The notes beneath the pieces are model-generated. The model saw only the letters and a list, made by a program, of their open reading frames with translations. It was not told the DNA's origin and made no database searches. 64,000 bases of DNA from Chlorops oryzae (lineage: Eukaryota; Arthropoda; Insecta; Diptera; Chloropidae). Location: the NCBI GenBank assembly GCA_020466095.1, contig CM035808.1, forward strand, positions 5,350,822 to 5,414,821, written 5' to 3'. Of this stretch, positions 11,417 to 21,038 are shown piece after piece; position 1 is the first letter of the stretch, and the number at the start of each line of letters is the position of its first letter. A program made the position numbers and the translations under genes.

Positions 11417-12403
11417 TTAGAAATTACCATCACCACCCCATGTAGTCTTGACGGCGCCATCGTCATTCCAATCTTCGACTCCGCCAACAGTTTCGGCGGC
11501 GACTTCCTCAGCCCAGTTGGTAGCTTCTTCGACAGGATGATCGACGACTTCTTCGATCTTGGGTGGAGGCATGAGTTCCTTAGCGGCTGCCTCCTCTTTT
11601 TCGGCTTCTTCAGCATCGCGGAAGAAGAACAAGTCGACGACGATGGGCCATTCAACACTGCGGGAGATAGTTCCACGCAAACGCAGCACTTCACGTGCCA
11701 AAAACCACCACATCAAACCAATCGAGTGTGGAGCCTTATTGTTGCATGGAATGGCAATATCAATGTACCGCAAAGGCGAATCCGTATTGCAGAAGGCAAT
11801 AACCGGGATGTTCACATACGAAGCTTCCATGATGGGTTGATGATCGGTCATCGGATCGGTGACGACCAACAGGCGGGGTTCACGGAAAGCCGGTTGGATT
11901 TGATTGGTAAAGGCACCAGGAGTGAAACGTCCAGCAATCGGAGTGGTATCCGTGTACTTGGCAAACTTGAGTACGGCACGTTGACCAATCGGGCGCGATG
12001 AAATGACGTAGACCTATTGGAAAGAGAACGCAAAAGTTAGCATCACATCTCTTCATAGTAAAGATTATATTATAGACTATCTATGGAATTCAGCGTGAAG
12101 TTGGCATCATTGAATGTCAGCCCCGAAAGATTAAAAAGTCATCATTGTAATGGATATTAGAGCGTAAATTCGTTTTGGACTTACGTCGTTCGGGTACTCG
12201 ATGGCAGCAATGGCACGAGCAGCCAACATCAGTTTCTCCCAGGTCTTGCCAAGATTAATGATGTTCACGGAATCTGGACGACGTTTGTACACGTATTGCT
12301 CCATTTGGAAGTTGACGTTCTCCGAGCCCAAATGGGTGGTTGCAACCAACATCTTTGTAATGTCATCCTCCTTGAGGGATAAAATATCCAAGCCTCCCGA
12401 CAT
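11417..12403 (-). CDS. RpSA: 40S ribosomal protein SA (stubarista / laminin-receptor homologue)
   Basis: Two coding exons: 12403-12185 (residues 1-73, [14 protein letters not shown] to EYPND) and 12013-11417 (residues 74-271, VYVISSRP to GGDGNF, stop TAA 11417-11419). The intron (12184-12014) has GTAAGT and CCAATAG borders and is in phase 0. The 271 residues match the 270 of Drosophila. The uS2 fold carries the conserved [42 protein letters not shown] and IPCNNK...[16 protein letters not shown] blocks. After about residue 205 an acidic tail holds the W-containing repeats TNWAEE, EDWNDD and TTWGGD. The protein is part of the small ribosomal subunit and is needed for 18S maturation. The ATG is fixed by family alignment and lies 24 nt into the exon. 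The upstream noncoding exon and promoter are annotated separately. Identity is certain. Confidence 0.98.
12083..12150 (-). ncRNA. Box C/D snoRNA in the second intron of RpSA
   Basis: On the sense strand of the host intron, in order: box C AUGAUGA (12145-12139), an 18-nt spacer, D' CUGA (12120-12117), 6 nt, C' AUGAUG (12110-12105), and box D CUGA (12093-12090) after 10-11 nt. All four boxes and their spacing are canonical. The guide just upstream of D' is complementary to CCCGAAAGAT, a sequence I know from 28S rRNA (CCCGAAAGATGG). The box D+5 rule then points to 2'-O-methylation of the G in CCCG. The terminal stem is weak. Ribosomal-protein introns are the usual hosts. The C/D call comes from sequence; the target is an inference from memory of 28S. 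Confidence 0.75.
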
Positions 12404-12426
12404 TTTAACGTTTAAGAGTTACGGAA

Positions 12427-12673
12427 CCTGTGGAACATACGTTTTGTTACTTTCATTCTAACCTCAAAATGCGTGAGCACGTTTCTTTCTCAACTTGTTG
12501 CTTTTCCATTGGTTTAGCCACAAACTTCCAGCGTTCGTTGGAAGCCCAATGTTTAGCATCATGCAACGGATGCATTTTTGCAACAATTTCTATTTAAAGT
12601 TTTATTTAAATTATCGCAATTTGGAAAGAGCGGAACTTACGTAGTGGATGCCACTGGGAGCGAGATAGAAAAG
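12427..12673 (-). promoter_or_regulatory. RpSA transcription start: TCT/5'TOP initiator and noncoding exon 1
   Basis: On the minus strand, ACAGCCTTTTCTATCTCGC at about 12678-12660 matches the TCT initiator and 5' terminal oligopyrimidine tract of fly ribosomal-protein genes. This places +1 near 12673. The noncoding exon would run 12673-12641 and end in ACTAC|GTAAGT. Intron 1 (12640-12428) ends GTTCCACAG, and exon 2 starts at 12427 with a 23-nt leader before the ATG at 12403. The TOP tract would couple translation to growth signalling. Confidence 0.75.
12493..12605 (-). ncRNA. Possible H/ACA snoRNA in RpSA intron 1
   Basis: The intron folds into a two-step hairpin: CATTGG pairs with CCAATG (12551-12546 and 12512-12507 on plus), and CTTCCA inside it pairs with TGGAAG (12544-12539 and 12530-12525). 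An ACA follows at 12498-12496. A second helix upstream, TTGCGATAATTT with AAATTGTTGCAA, would be the 5' hairpin. Against it, no clear H box (ANANNA) is seen and the pseudouridylation pocket is lopsided. Low confidence. Confidence 0.25.
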
Positions 12674-12763
12674 GCTGTGTTGTAGCGAACCGCATGTATT
12701 GGCTACCGAGTAACGGGTTTGCCATATAATACCGGGTAACGATATGTTTTACGCATCCCGTTA

Positions 12764-14208
12764 GACGGCGTTCATATTAAGCGACAAGTCATCGGCGACG
12801 AAGTTGGTTTGTTGGTGATGGGCGTTCCGTTAAGTAAGAGGGGTATTTGTCGTACATACATTGCGACACGTGACATATGTCAAAGAACCACTTTTGTACC
12901 AGTATTTTTTGTAGAAAACCATGACATTAATTTCTCTATCATATTGCAAGAAGACCTGTTAAATGATCATTATTAATTTAATTGATTAATAGTCAGATTA
13001 TTTATTACAATAGATTCAAATATTCATTAAAATTAGATATTTGCATGCATAGTTAATGATTACGTTTACGAAATAATTCAAAAATAGTTGGAATTGTTTT
13101 CGATTAATCAAAAAAAAAAAAAAAAATCCAAATTGTTCAAAAACAATCAGCAAAATAATCTAAGAATAATCAAAAATAATCAAGAAAAATATCAAAATAA
13201 TCTAGATTACTCTTTTGATTATTTTTGAACAATTTGGATACTTTCATTAATCCCAAATAATCCCCATTATATTTTAATTATGTCGTAATCGTAATCATTA
13301 ATAATTCGAAACTTCTTAAAAGTTCAATTAATAATTGCATTTTAGTCAAATTTTTTTGTAAAGTATAAAATGGAAAGTAAACTACTTGATCAATTGAGTT
13401 GAAAATCTTGGGAGTTGTTTTATGTACTTTAAAAATGAGAGCTTAATTTTTTTCACATTTCGTACCATATCCTCCACATTTTAAATACGAAATCGAAAAA
13501 TTTGCCTTCGGGACTTAGTATAAAGAAACACCTTTCAAACCATGCAAAAAGAATATTTAAAAAAAATTTTTTCATACCATAAAAGGTCAAAAAAGCTTAA
13601 AAAATCGAAGAAAATTAAAAAAAAAATCTCATTTTTTACAATTGGGAAACTCGTACCGTAAAAACTACAAGCTCTATCTTCATGAAAAATATGTCATTTG
13701 ATAGACCGTGATATTAGCTTTGATACGATATCAACCATGATTAGTTAAAAAAGCAGTAATGTATATATTTTTCCTTAAAAGCCAAACAACTGAAGACCTC
13801 ACACAAATTTGATGGTAGTTCCGAAACTACACCTAGGAAAAAATTAAAAAAATTATTTTTGATATTACCAATACCACCCTTATCCGTAATAATGAACGAA
13901 ATCGCGGCACCAACTGAAAATATTCAATTTGTTGGCCTGTGTAATGATTATGGATTAAAAAAAAAAATAACAATAATAATAATTATTGATTTTAATTCAA
14001 ACTTAACAGCTCTGATTACAAGAGGCTTAGGGATTTTTAATACAGGTTGTATGTATTTAAACATTTTTTCTGGTAGCACCGCATGAAACCAGTTGCTTCA
14101 TATTTTTCGAATATCGCTGATACAATTAATACTGATGTGAACACAAAGGAGACATTACAAAGAAAATTCACCGTGTCGCTGCTTGATTGTCGCCTAGTAT
14201 GAACGCCG
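12764..14208. mobile_element. 1.44-kb TIR element next to the RpSA promoter
   Basis: The ends are inverted copies of ACGGCGTTCATA(T/C)TA(A/G)GCGACAA, with similarity over about 39 bp (roughly 31 matches). The interior is AT-rich and non-coding, with an inner inverted pair (CCAAATTGTTCAAAAACAAT at 13128 and its complement ending 13238). Its left end is only about 90 bp from the inferred RpSA start site. A target duplication was not established. Confidence 0.55.
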
Positions 14209-14676
14209 TTTTACTCGTCATTAGGAGCCGCCAAAGTTTCTGCTCGCCATTAAGAACTGAAATACATTCGGGGGACATTTTTACTTATACAAAGTAAATG
14301 CTTCCATAGATAGACGCACACTATTATTACTAAAATTAAAAGACTCTCATCAACAATATTGATATGCCTTAACGTGTAAATTCTGTCTCAGCTTCAAAAT
14401 GGCGGTTAGCTAAAATTCTATCGAAAGGCAAGTATCGAAAATCTGTTCATTACTTATCGATTTCATACTTCAAAATTTATATGGGGATGTACTCATTGGC
14501 TGGATGTACACAAGTGCGCAATGTAACCCGTTTTCGATTTCGCTAGATTCATTATAGTCTTTGCTAATTAACAAATCATGAATGACGATCTAAATCGAAA
14601 TCGAAGTTGATACTCTAAATTTTCGTTGAGAAATTCTGTAATACAATTAAATTGCATTATTTTTTTTTCATTTCAG

Positions 14677-14791
14677 TGATCCAAAATTCCGAACATTAAA
14701 TTGCAATCATTTGATAGTGATAGTGACGTTCAGATTGCAAAATAATCCTTTACAATAATAACTATGTTGGAGGATTGTGGAATGGAAGATG
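14677..14791 (+). CDS. Candidate 5'UTR/start exon of an unidentified gene
   Basis: A strong acceptor (TTTTTTTTTCATTTCAG) ends at 14676, and a strong donor (GATG|GTGAGT) begins at 14792. The only coding part is from ATG 14764 to 14791: MLEDCGMED plus one base (phase 1). The rest would be leader. A candidate continuation lies at 16396, where a CAG acceptor is followed by a frame that reads on as EKYPDEKVVDIL. No later exon was found on this strand and I do not recognise the protein. The exon-like borders are good; that this is a gene is an inference. Confidence 0.4.
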
Positions 14792-14829
14792 GTGAGTACG
14801 CTGTTATATATACAAAACCGAATGTAAAT

Positions 14830-15058
14830 ATACAAGGCATGAGCTGGAATCCGAAAGCTGACGGAATCGGAATTAGAATCCATCAAAATTTCATATAGAA
14901 TTTACAGATTTTGTTGGTTTTGGTTTTGGGTCGGAAATGCTATTGGTCCTTAATTTCACAGAGCCCTATTGTATCCGCTTGTGTATGAGATATAAATGAA
15001 ATTTCAGTTGACTTAAATTCCGATTCCGTCATTTTCGGATTCTAGGACATGCCTGATA
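14830..15058. mobile_element. MITE family F, copy 2
   Basis: The element runs 14833-15055. It is about 80% similar by eye to the copy at 7760-7987, with degraded ends CAAGGCATG and CATGCCTG. ATA flanks both sides, in line with the 3-bp pattern of the other copies. The hAT MITE at 15061 later used the last bases of this element as part of its target. Confidence 0.65.
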
Positions 15059-15795
15059 ATTATTCCTCGGAATTTGAATGTGTAAAAAAAATTAATAAAA
15101 AAAAATCAAAAATAAATTCAAAAAATATTCAAAAAAATTCAAACAAAAATGCAAAAAATTCAAAGTCAAAAATTCCAAATTAGTTGGATTTAGGGCCAAT
15201 ATTACCAAACATATTTAAAAAAATTTTAAAATTAAATTAAAAATTTTTTTATTTTAAATTTCATTTTCAATATGCAACTTTTTTAAGTATAGCAAAATGT
15301 GGCAGCACGCTCCACTGTCAGGGTAGTCAGTCAAATTCACAAATGATTGAAATATTATTTTAGAGCATGGAGCCGTGTGCGCGCGATTTTTCATCACTCT
15401 CATATCGCTGTAGCCCGAATCCATAAATATAAAGCTTTGCTTGTTTCGTTTTGCGCATATTTTTTCGGTAAAATTTTAGAATGAATGTAATCAGCTGTTT
15501 TTCTACCGTCCAAAACAGGGCTGTTACCATATCTTAAAAAAAACTTAAACGACCTGCTGAGGTAGTTTAAAATTTTTTAAAAAATATTTTAAAAATTTCG
15601 TTGGTGAAAATGAAAATCAGATTTTATTTTAAAATTTTTTTAAAATATGCTTGGTAATATTGGCCCTTAGTATGCATATTAAAATTTTGAATTGTCAAAT
15701 TAAAAAAAAAAAGCCTACTTCAGTGACTCAAATATTCAAAAAGCAATAAAATCAAAAAAATTCAAAATGTTCAAAATCCGAGCTCTACTGATAAT
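15053..15795. mobile_element. hAT-like MITE family A, copy 1, interrupted by a Harbinger-like MITE
   Basis: The element runs 15061-15787. Its ends TATTCCTCGGAATTTGAAT and ...AATCCGAGCTCTA are imperfect inverted repeats, flanked by an exact 8-bp CTGATAAT duplication (15053-15060 and 15788-15795). The interior is rich in TTCAAAAAA. Relatives lie at 20632, 57740 and 61091. A 474-bp unrelated MITE (15193-15666) is inserted in it. Confidence 0.85.
15190..15669. mobile_element. PIF/Harbinger-like MITE, copy 1
   Basis: The element runs 15193-15666 (474 bp). TIRs begin GGGCCAATATTACCAA and continue with a TATTTAAAA-rich segment. TTA flanks both sides. The related family A copies at 57740 and 61091 show the uninterrupted target (GATTTAGTATGC on this strand), which confirms that TTA was duplicated. 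TTA/TAA targets are characteristic of PIF/Harbinger. Confidence 0.85.
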
Positions 15796-15933
15796 AGTGG
15801 TATTCAAGCAGGTACGCAAAATTTTGTATGAAAAATAGTTTCCGCAGCCTCGGAAATTTTGAACTCCTACTGTGATGTGCGAAATATGCGCGATATTCGC
15901 TTCTGCTTCTTCTTCTTTCACCAAAGTAAACAT

Positions 15934-16058
15934 TAGTGGTACTCAGCTTCGCAAATGCCTTCGCAACTTTTCCCATCGTAAATTTTCATATAAATTTTGA
16001 CAGTTCTGTGACAAATTTCTCATTTCCCGCAATTTGCGAAGCTGCATGAGTCCCACTA
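15934..16058. mobile_element. Mini-element family G, copy 1 (121 bp)
   Basis: The ends are inverted copies of GTGG(T/G)ACTCATGCAGCTTCGCAAAT, with a short deletion in the left arm of this copy. TA flanks both sides. It is nearly identical to the copy at 18840-18964, including the TTTTCATATAAATTTTGACAG interior, so movement was relatively recent. Confidence 0.75.
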
Positions 16059-16105
16059 TTGAAATCAGCCGATTTCGTAAATTTTTTACACACGCCTTGC
16101 ATAAT

Positions 16106-16233
16106 ATGCTCTCCAGACGTACAACGAAATTTCGGGATTTCAGAAGAAAATTAAAATCGATTGGATTTCAAATTTTAAATATGTTCGAAAATTTTCTGAA
16201 ATCTCGAGATTTCGTTGTACGTCTGGAGAGCAT
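16106..16233. mobile_element. Near-palindromic mini-element (128 bp)
   Basis: The two halves are inverted copies for about 40 bp (ATGCTCTCCAGACGTACAAC outward, only 2-3 mismatches), leaving a loop of about 50 bp. The RNA would form a long stem. No clear target duplication was found. Confidence 0.7.
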
Positions 16234-16428
16234 GTAAGGATCGTTGAAGCAAAAGTACAAAATTTGCACCTAGCTATTTTCGAATCTGCTTGAATACCAT
16301 TAATATAAGTACAAATTTAATTTGCCTGAATGTAATGATCCATTTGCAGTAGCAATTTTTTTTTAAATTTTTATTAACTTATCTGTAAATGTTCAGAAAA
16401 GTATCCGGACGAGAAGGTGGTAGATATC

Positions 16429-16915
16429 TTAGGGCCAATATTACCAAGATATTTAAAAAATTTTTAAAATTAAAATTAAATTTTTTAAAAATAAATTTCA
16501 TTTTCAATATCGTATTTTTTTAAGCATCGAAATATAGGCAGCACCGTCTACTTCCAGGGCTGTGAGTACATTTGACAGCTGATTAGATCGTTATTTTTAA
16601 AAAACGGGATTCTATAAAAGCCATTCTAACGATTATTTCGTACTCCTAATTGCTGTGCTGTGACTCCAAAGCTTTTAGTCCTGTCTATCGTATTTTGTAC
16701 TTTCCAAAACTGCTTTTTTTTGAAAATTATTTCTTTGAATTTTTCCAAACAGCTGCTTTTTGAAAATCGAGCTCAAATTTGATGTATATTTAAAACGCAG
16801 TGCCGAGGTGATTTAAATTTTTTAAAATTTTTTTAAAAATTGGAAATGGTAAAAAGCCAAAAGCGGATTTTTATTTTAAAAAATTTTTAAATATGCTTGG
16901 TAATATTGGCCCTTA
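16429..16915. mobile_element. PIF/Harbinger-like MITE, copy 2
   Basis: The element runs 16432-16912 (481 bp). It has the same TIRs as the copy at 15193-15666 and the same orientation, flanked by TTA on both sides. It begins 14 bp after the candidate exon sequence ending GACGAGAAG (16396-16415). Confidence 0.85.
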
Positions 16916-18839
16916 GAATACTTACTTATCCCAAAACTTGAAATGTTTGCGCAAATTAATCCCTCTTGCGCTCTTACTGAGAAAAACTCTCGGGTATGTG
17001 TATTTTTTAAAATTTTTTGTATACATTTATTGCATTGTTTCTGCCATCAGTGTCTACCACAACAATTAGTTTTTTTATTTTTATCATTTATTATATTGAT
17101 TTCCTTTTAATTTACGTTCACGTTTAATACAATATTACATCATTTATTTTAGACGATTTCCATCGATTATTAGCGATTTCTCGTATAAACAATTACATAA
17201 TTTTTAATGCAGTACATTTATATTTTATTAGAATTTTTCTTTTGTGGGGATTAGTTTTCATTTTTTGTTTTTTTTCTTTGCTGTTTGTGTGTGTTTTTTT
17301 TTTGTTCATTTTTCTGCTCTTAAGTTTATTTACGATTTAAAATGTGATGAACAATGTTTGCTTAGCAATGTTAAGTTAGCCGAATACCCAGTGAGCAATT
17401 TCTTTGATGGATTTTTTTTGATTTTCGTGAAATGTAACAATGGGTAAAATGGGTTATTCGAAACACGTTATCGAAAATTTCAATATTGGCCTGCACAATT
17501 GCCAAACAAAATTTTGGCTTCTTTGAGAAATTTATGTTCAATGATTTTTTCGCGGTTTTTTTTCTATTGTTCAGTCTTACTTCGGAAACAAAAAATAAAA
17601 TCAGTTAAAAGTCGTATTTCGACATCTTTATAGTGTTATGAAATATTCTTAAAATATTAATCAAATAGACTTTTGACTGTTCTTACTTTTTGTTTCGGGT
17701 AAGTCCGAAAGGTTCGTCTTTAGGTTTTGTTGTGTATTTTCAAATTCTGTTTTTCAGTTTTTCCTTTTTTTTTCTCTTCATTTTGAGCTTAATAAATGTT
17801 AATCATAGGTTTTCTCTTATTACACTTTAAATTACTAACTACTTACAAAATGTAATGTTAACTTTTTTTGCAATTTTTAATTTGTCCTTGATGACCATGT
17901 AATGTAAAAATTATTATTCTTTTGTTTTTGGTTTTTTTGTTTTTCCTTCATTTCACAAAATGAGTTTCAAAAATAGTCTTTCCTTGTTTTAAAAAAAATT
18001 TTTTTTTTTCTTTATATGCGTATAACAAAAAAGAATTAACAAATTTTGCAAAATATCTTTGAAAAACCTTGAACCTCTGCGGAATTCATTCATTTCACTT
18101 ATTAATTGTGAATAAAAAACGAAAATCGCACTACGGTTATTTTTATATAATCTTTGGTGGTAAAGCTGTAAACTTTCAATATTCGTATGGGCACAATTTT
18201 TTCTCTAAGTGTACACATTGGCTTGACGAAAAAAACGAGCTCGTGAAAAATCGCATGGACTCTCCATATCTGTGTAAAAATTCAATTACTTAATTCCGTG
18301 TGAGTGTATATAATAAACATTATGAGTATTTTATTTATTTTTTTTTAATTTATTTTAGTTACTTTTTTGTTGCTTTTGGCTTTGTAATTTATTTTGTTAA
18401 AAATTTAAAATTTAATTTAGCTACATGTAAATATATTTTTGGTTTCTTAGTTTAAAAATTTTCCTTGTTACGCTTCATTGATTTCTTCTTATGGGCTTTT
18501 CCTGACTTATTTTATGAGCTTCAACTTAATCAGCCTTGGTTAAAGAGAGAGAACAGAGACACAGAGAGAGAGAGAGAGAGAAAGAGAGATCTTCACTAGT
18601 TGAATATAATATTACGGAAGCGATTGATTCTTTCATTTAAGGCTTTGGTATTGGAAATTTAATTTTATCTGGGAAAATTGATTTTTTTTAGAGGTTTGAA
18701 AATTTTCACTGTTCGAGATAAATTGAATTTTGAGAGTTGAGCAAGATTGAGAGGCTTAGATTAAATGAATCATTCATAAGTATGGTTTGGATGGATGTGG
18801 GTTTTTGTTTTAATCCTTTCGCAACTTTGAATTTTATTA
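16916..18839. other. T-rich noncoding DNA
   Basis: Plus-strand sequence strongly biased to T over A through 17000-18500, with many TTTTT runs and no exon. A short AG run lies at 18547-18586. It may be intron of the candidate plus-strand gene or plain intergenic DNA. Confidence 0.4.
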
Positions 18840-18966
18840 GTGGTACTCATGCAGCTTCGCAAATGCCTTCGCAACTTTTCCCTTCGTAGATTTTCATATA
18901 AATTTTGACAGTTGTTTGAAAAATTTCTCATTTCAGACAATTTGCGAAGCTGCATGAGTCCCACTA
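18838..18966. mobile_element. Mini-element family G, copy 2 (125 bp)
   Basis: The element runs 18840-18964 and has intact ends GTGGTACTCATGCAGCTTCG and the complement ending GTCCCAC, flanked by TA. See the copy at 15936-16056. Confidence 0.8.
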
Positions 18967-19202
18967 TTGTGTGATACAATTGAAATAGAAAAAGAACACA
19001 TTTTCGTCTTCATTTAAACTTAAAAGCAGTTTTTTGTTACTAGAGATTGATTTCAGTATCCAGAAAATTGCCATATTTTTTGGAAATTTGAACTTAAAAA
19101 AAATAAGAAAAAAACATCAATTTAGAGATAAGCCATGAGCTTGCCTTGGTTGACCGAAAAAATATATTTTTCTTAATCCTGAAGATAAATTCTTCTAGCG
19201 GC

Positions 19203-19405
19203 TTAGGTTAGGTTAGGTTAATGTGGCTGCCACCATGAAAGGTGACACACTCTGTGTGGGCTCTTTGTGATACCACGAAAAATGGGAAACCAAAGAAGCA
19301 ACAGAAAAATTAAACAACATCCAAGACCTCAGCTGGGAGTCGAACCCAGGGCCTTTCACTTTGTAAATTGGCATCTCAGCCAACTACGGCAAAGAGGCCG
19401 ACTTC
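19203..19405 (-). mobile_element. tRNA-derived SINE
   Basis: Read on the minus strand, a tRNA-like head has an A box (TAGTTGGCTGAGATGCC) and a B box (GGGTTCGACTCCC). It is followed by an unrelated body and ends in GTGGCAGCCAC and a CCTAACCTAACC-type tail. The end motif is shared with the element at 46261-46480. RNA polymerase III would drive it. Confidence 0.75.
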
Positions 19406-19921
19406 TAGCGGATTAATTATAATTATTCATTAAAAGAAATTAGTAATAGATTTTGGTGAACAATAAAACTATTTTCTTTATGAACAATTAAAAAAAAAAA
19501 ATAAAGTAGTAGTGAAGATTGAGGGTTAAGTCAAAATTGTTTCAAAAAAAAAAAAAAAAGGGAGCTGTCGAAAAAACAGTTTTTTGATTCATGTGTCAAG
19601 CGGATAATTTAGAGACCTTGGTACAACGGTCTGGCAATGGACTGATGTGACGTAGTATTGAGATTTAGGAGGTTTTCAGGAGGTGTTTTTTGTGAAATTA
19701 GAAATGAAGGATGTAACTTTTTTTATAAAAAGAATCGATAGACATGGCAATAAAATAGAAGGGTTTCTACTAAATTGTTGGAGAAAATTTATATGTGTTA
19801 TTTGGCCTATAAAAATAATGGAAAAATGTAGCGGAAAAAATACTTATGTATAAAGCGTTCGAAATGTGTTTAAGAAGAAAACTCATTTTGCTTAATTCAG
19901 ACCTGTTATATAAAGAATATA

Positions 19922-20560
19922 TACCCTGCAGGAAGCCTGTCGCTATATGACCACATTTCTATACTGTCGTCAGCATATATTACTATATGTCGCTCTCATA
20001 GATTTTGGGTGGGACATTTCGCGCCAGTTAGAAAGAGATGTTACTCGGCAGGCAAAAAAAGAGCGAGAGAGAAATACTTTTGGTGAGTACCTAAGTGAAA
20101 AATTGTCATTTTGGTGGGTACCCAAGACCGTGGTGGGTACCCAAGACCGTGTTGAAGAGTGCCAAAATAGAAACGGCTCCTGAGTGACATATATAGTTGT
20201 ATATGGTCGTCAGTATAGACAAGTGAACTAGTTCAAAAGTCAACAGCTTTTCCAAGCGGTAGCAATAGAAAAGTTATACTGTCAAAAGGTATAGTTTATC
20301 TCTACTGACCATGTCGACAACGTGTCTCCAATTAGTAATTCGTTGTGACTTTGTCTATGCATCGGTACTAGCGAAAGATTACTCCTTTTTGTCTACACAA
20401 AAGCTATCGACGTCAATAGCTCGTCATTAGTTCTTTAGTCTACATGTAGACATGCAATGACAACTCAATGTTAAATGTCTATAGCGGAAAGCATTGCGGC
20501 GGGTATAGCTGGTCAGTAGTGAAAGAGTATAAGTTCACTATTGTCATTTCCTGCAGGGTA
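19922..20560. mobile_element. TA-flanked TIR element with CCCTGCAGGAA ends
   Basis: The element runs 19924-20558 (635 bp) with short inverted ends CCCTGCAGGAA, flanked by TA on both sides. An internal 19-bp tandem duplication (GGTGGGTACCCAAGACCGT) lies at 20113-20151. It is non-coding; the 78-codon frame across it is incidental. Confidence 0.6.
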
Positions 20561-20587
20561 ATAATTGATTCATAAATTAAATTACTG

Positions 20588-21038
20588 TGGCAATTCACAA
20601 GGTCTTCAAAAATCCGTTTTAAATTAATCACTAGAGCTCGGATTTTGAATATTTTGAATATTTTTGAATTTTTTTGCATTTAACTGTGCTTTTTGAATAT
20701 TTTATTCACTGAAGTAGGCTTTTTTTTGTTAATTTGACAATTTAACATTTTAATAGGCATACTAAATCGAACTAATTTGGAATTTTTGGGATTTTTTGCA
20801 TTTTTTTTTTGAAATTTTTTGAATATTTTTTTAAATTTAAAATTTTTTTGCTATTTAAAAAAAAATTTTTTTAAAATATTTTTTGAATTTTTTTTCAATT
20901 TAAAAAAAATTTTTTTTACATATTCAAATTCCGAGGCATATTAATCACCATCCAAAATGAGTATGTTTAGAGCTAAAAGTACTCATTTTAGCAGGGGAAA
21001 AATTTAAAAGGGTTTTAAGAAGACCTTGTGAATTGCCC
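20588..21038. mobile_element. TIR element with GGGCAATTCACAAGGTCTTC ends, carrying a family A insertion
   Basis: The left arm (20589) and right arm (ending 21038) are inverted copies for about 28 bp. The hAT MITE at 20632-20940 is inserted in it, so the outer element alone would be only about 140 bp. Confidence 0.65.
20624..20948. mobile_element. hAT-like MITE family A, copy 2
   Basis: The element runs 20632-20940 (309 bp), with ends TAGAGCTCGGATTTTGAAT and ...AAATTCCGAGGCATA. An exact 8-bp TTAATCAC duplication lies on both sides (20624-20631 and 20941-20948). It is a shorter relative of the copies at 57740 and 61091. Confidence 0.9.

Larger units (their letters stand above)
15795..16302. 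mobile_element. TA-flanked TIR element containing two smaller elements
   Basis: The outer ends at 15797 (GTGGTATTCAAGCAGGTACG) and 16300 (complement) pair over about 30 bp with some mismatches, with TA on each side. Inside are the family G copy (15936-16056) and a near-palindromic element (16106-16233). The outer ends resemble those of family G, so the two may be related. Confidence 0.6.

Noticed and set aside
11537..12001. 154-codon plus-strand frame opposite RpSA
   Set aside because: It is the antisense shadow of the conserved RpSA exon.
19203..19222. TTAGG-like telomeric seed (TTAGGTTAGGTTAGG)
   Set aside because: Only three to four units, and it is the tail of a tRNA-derived SINE.
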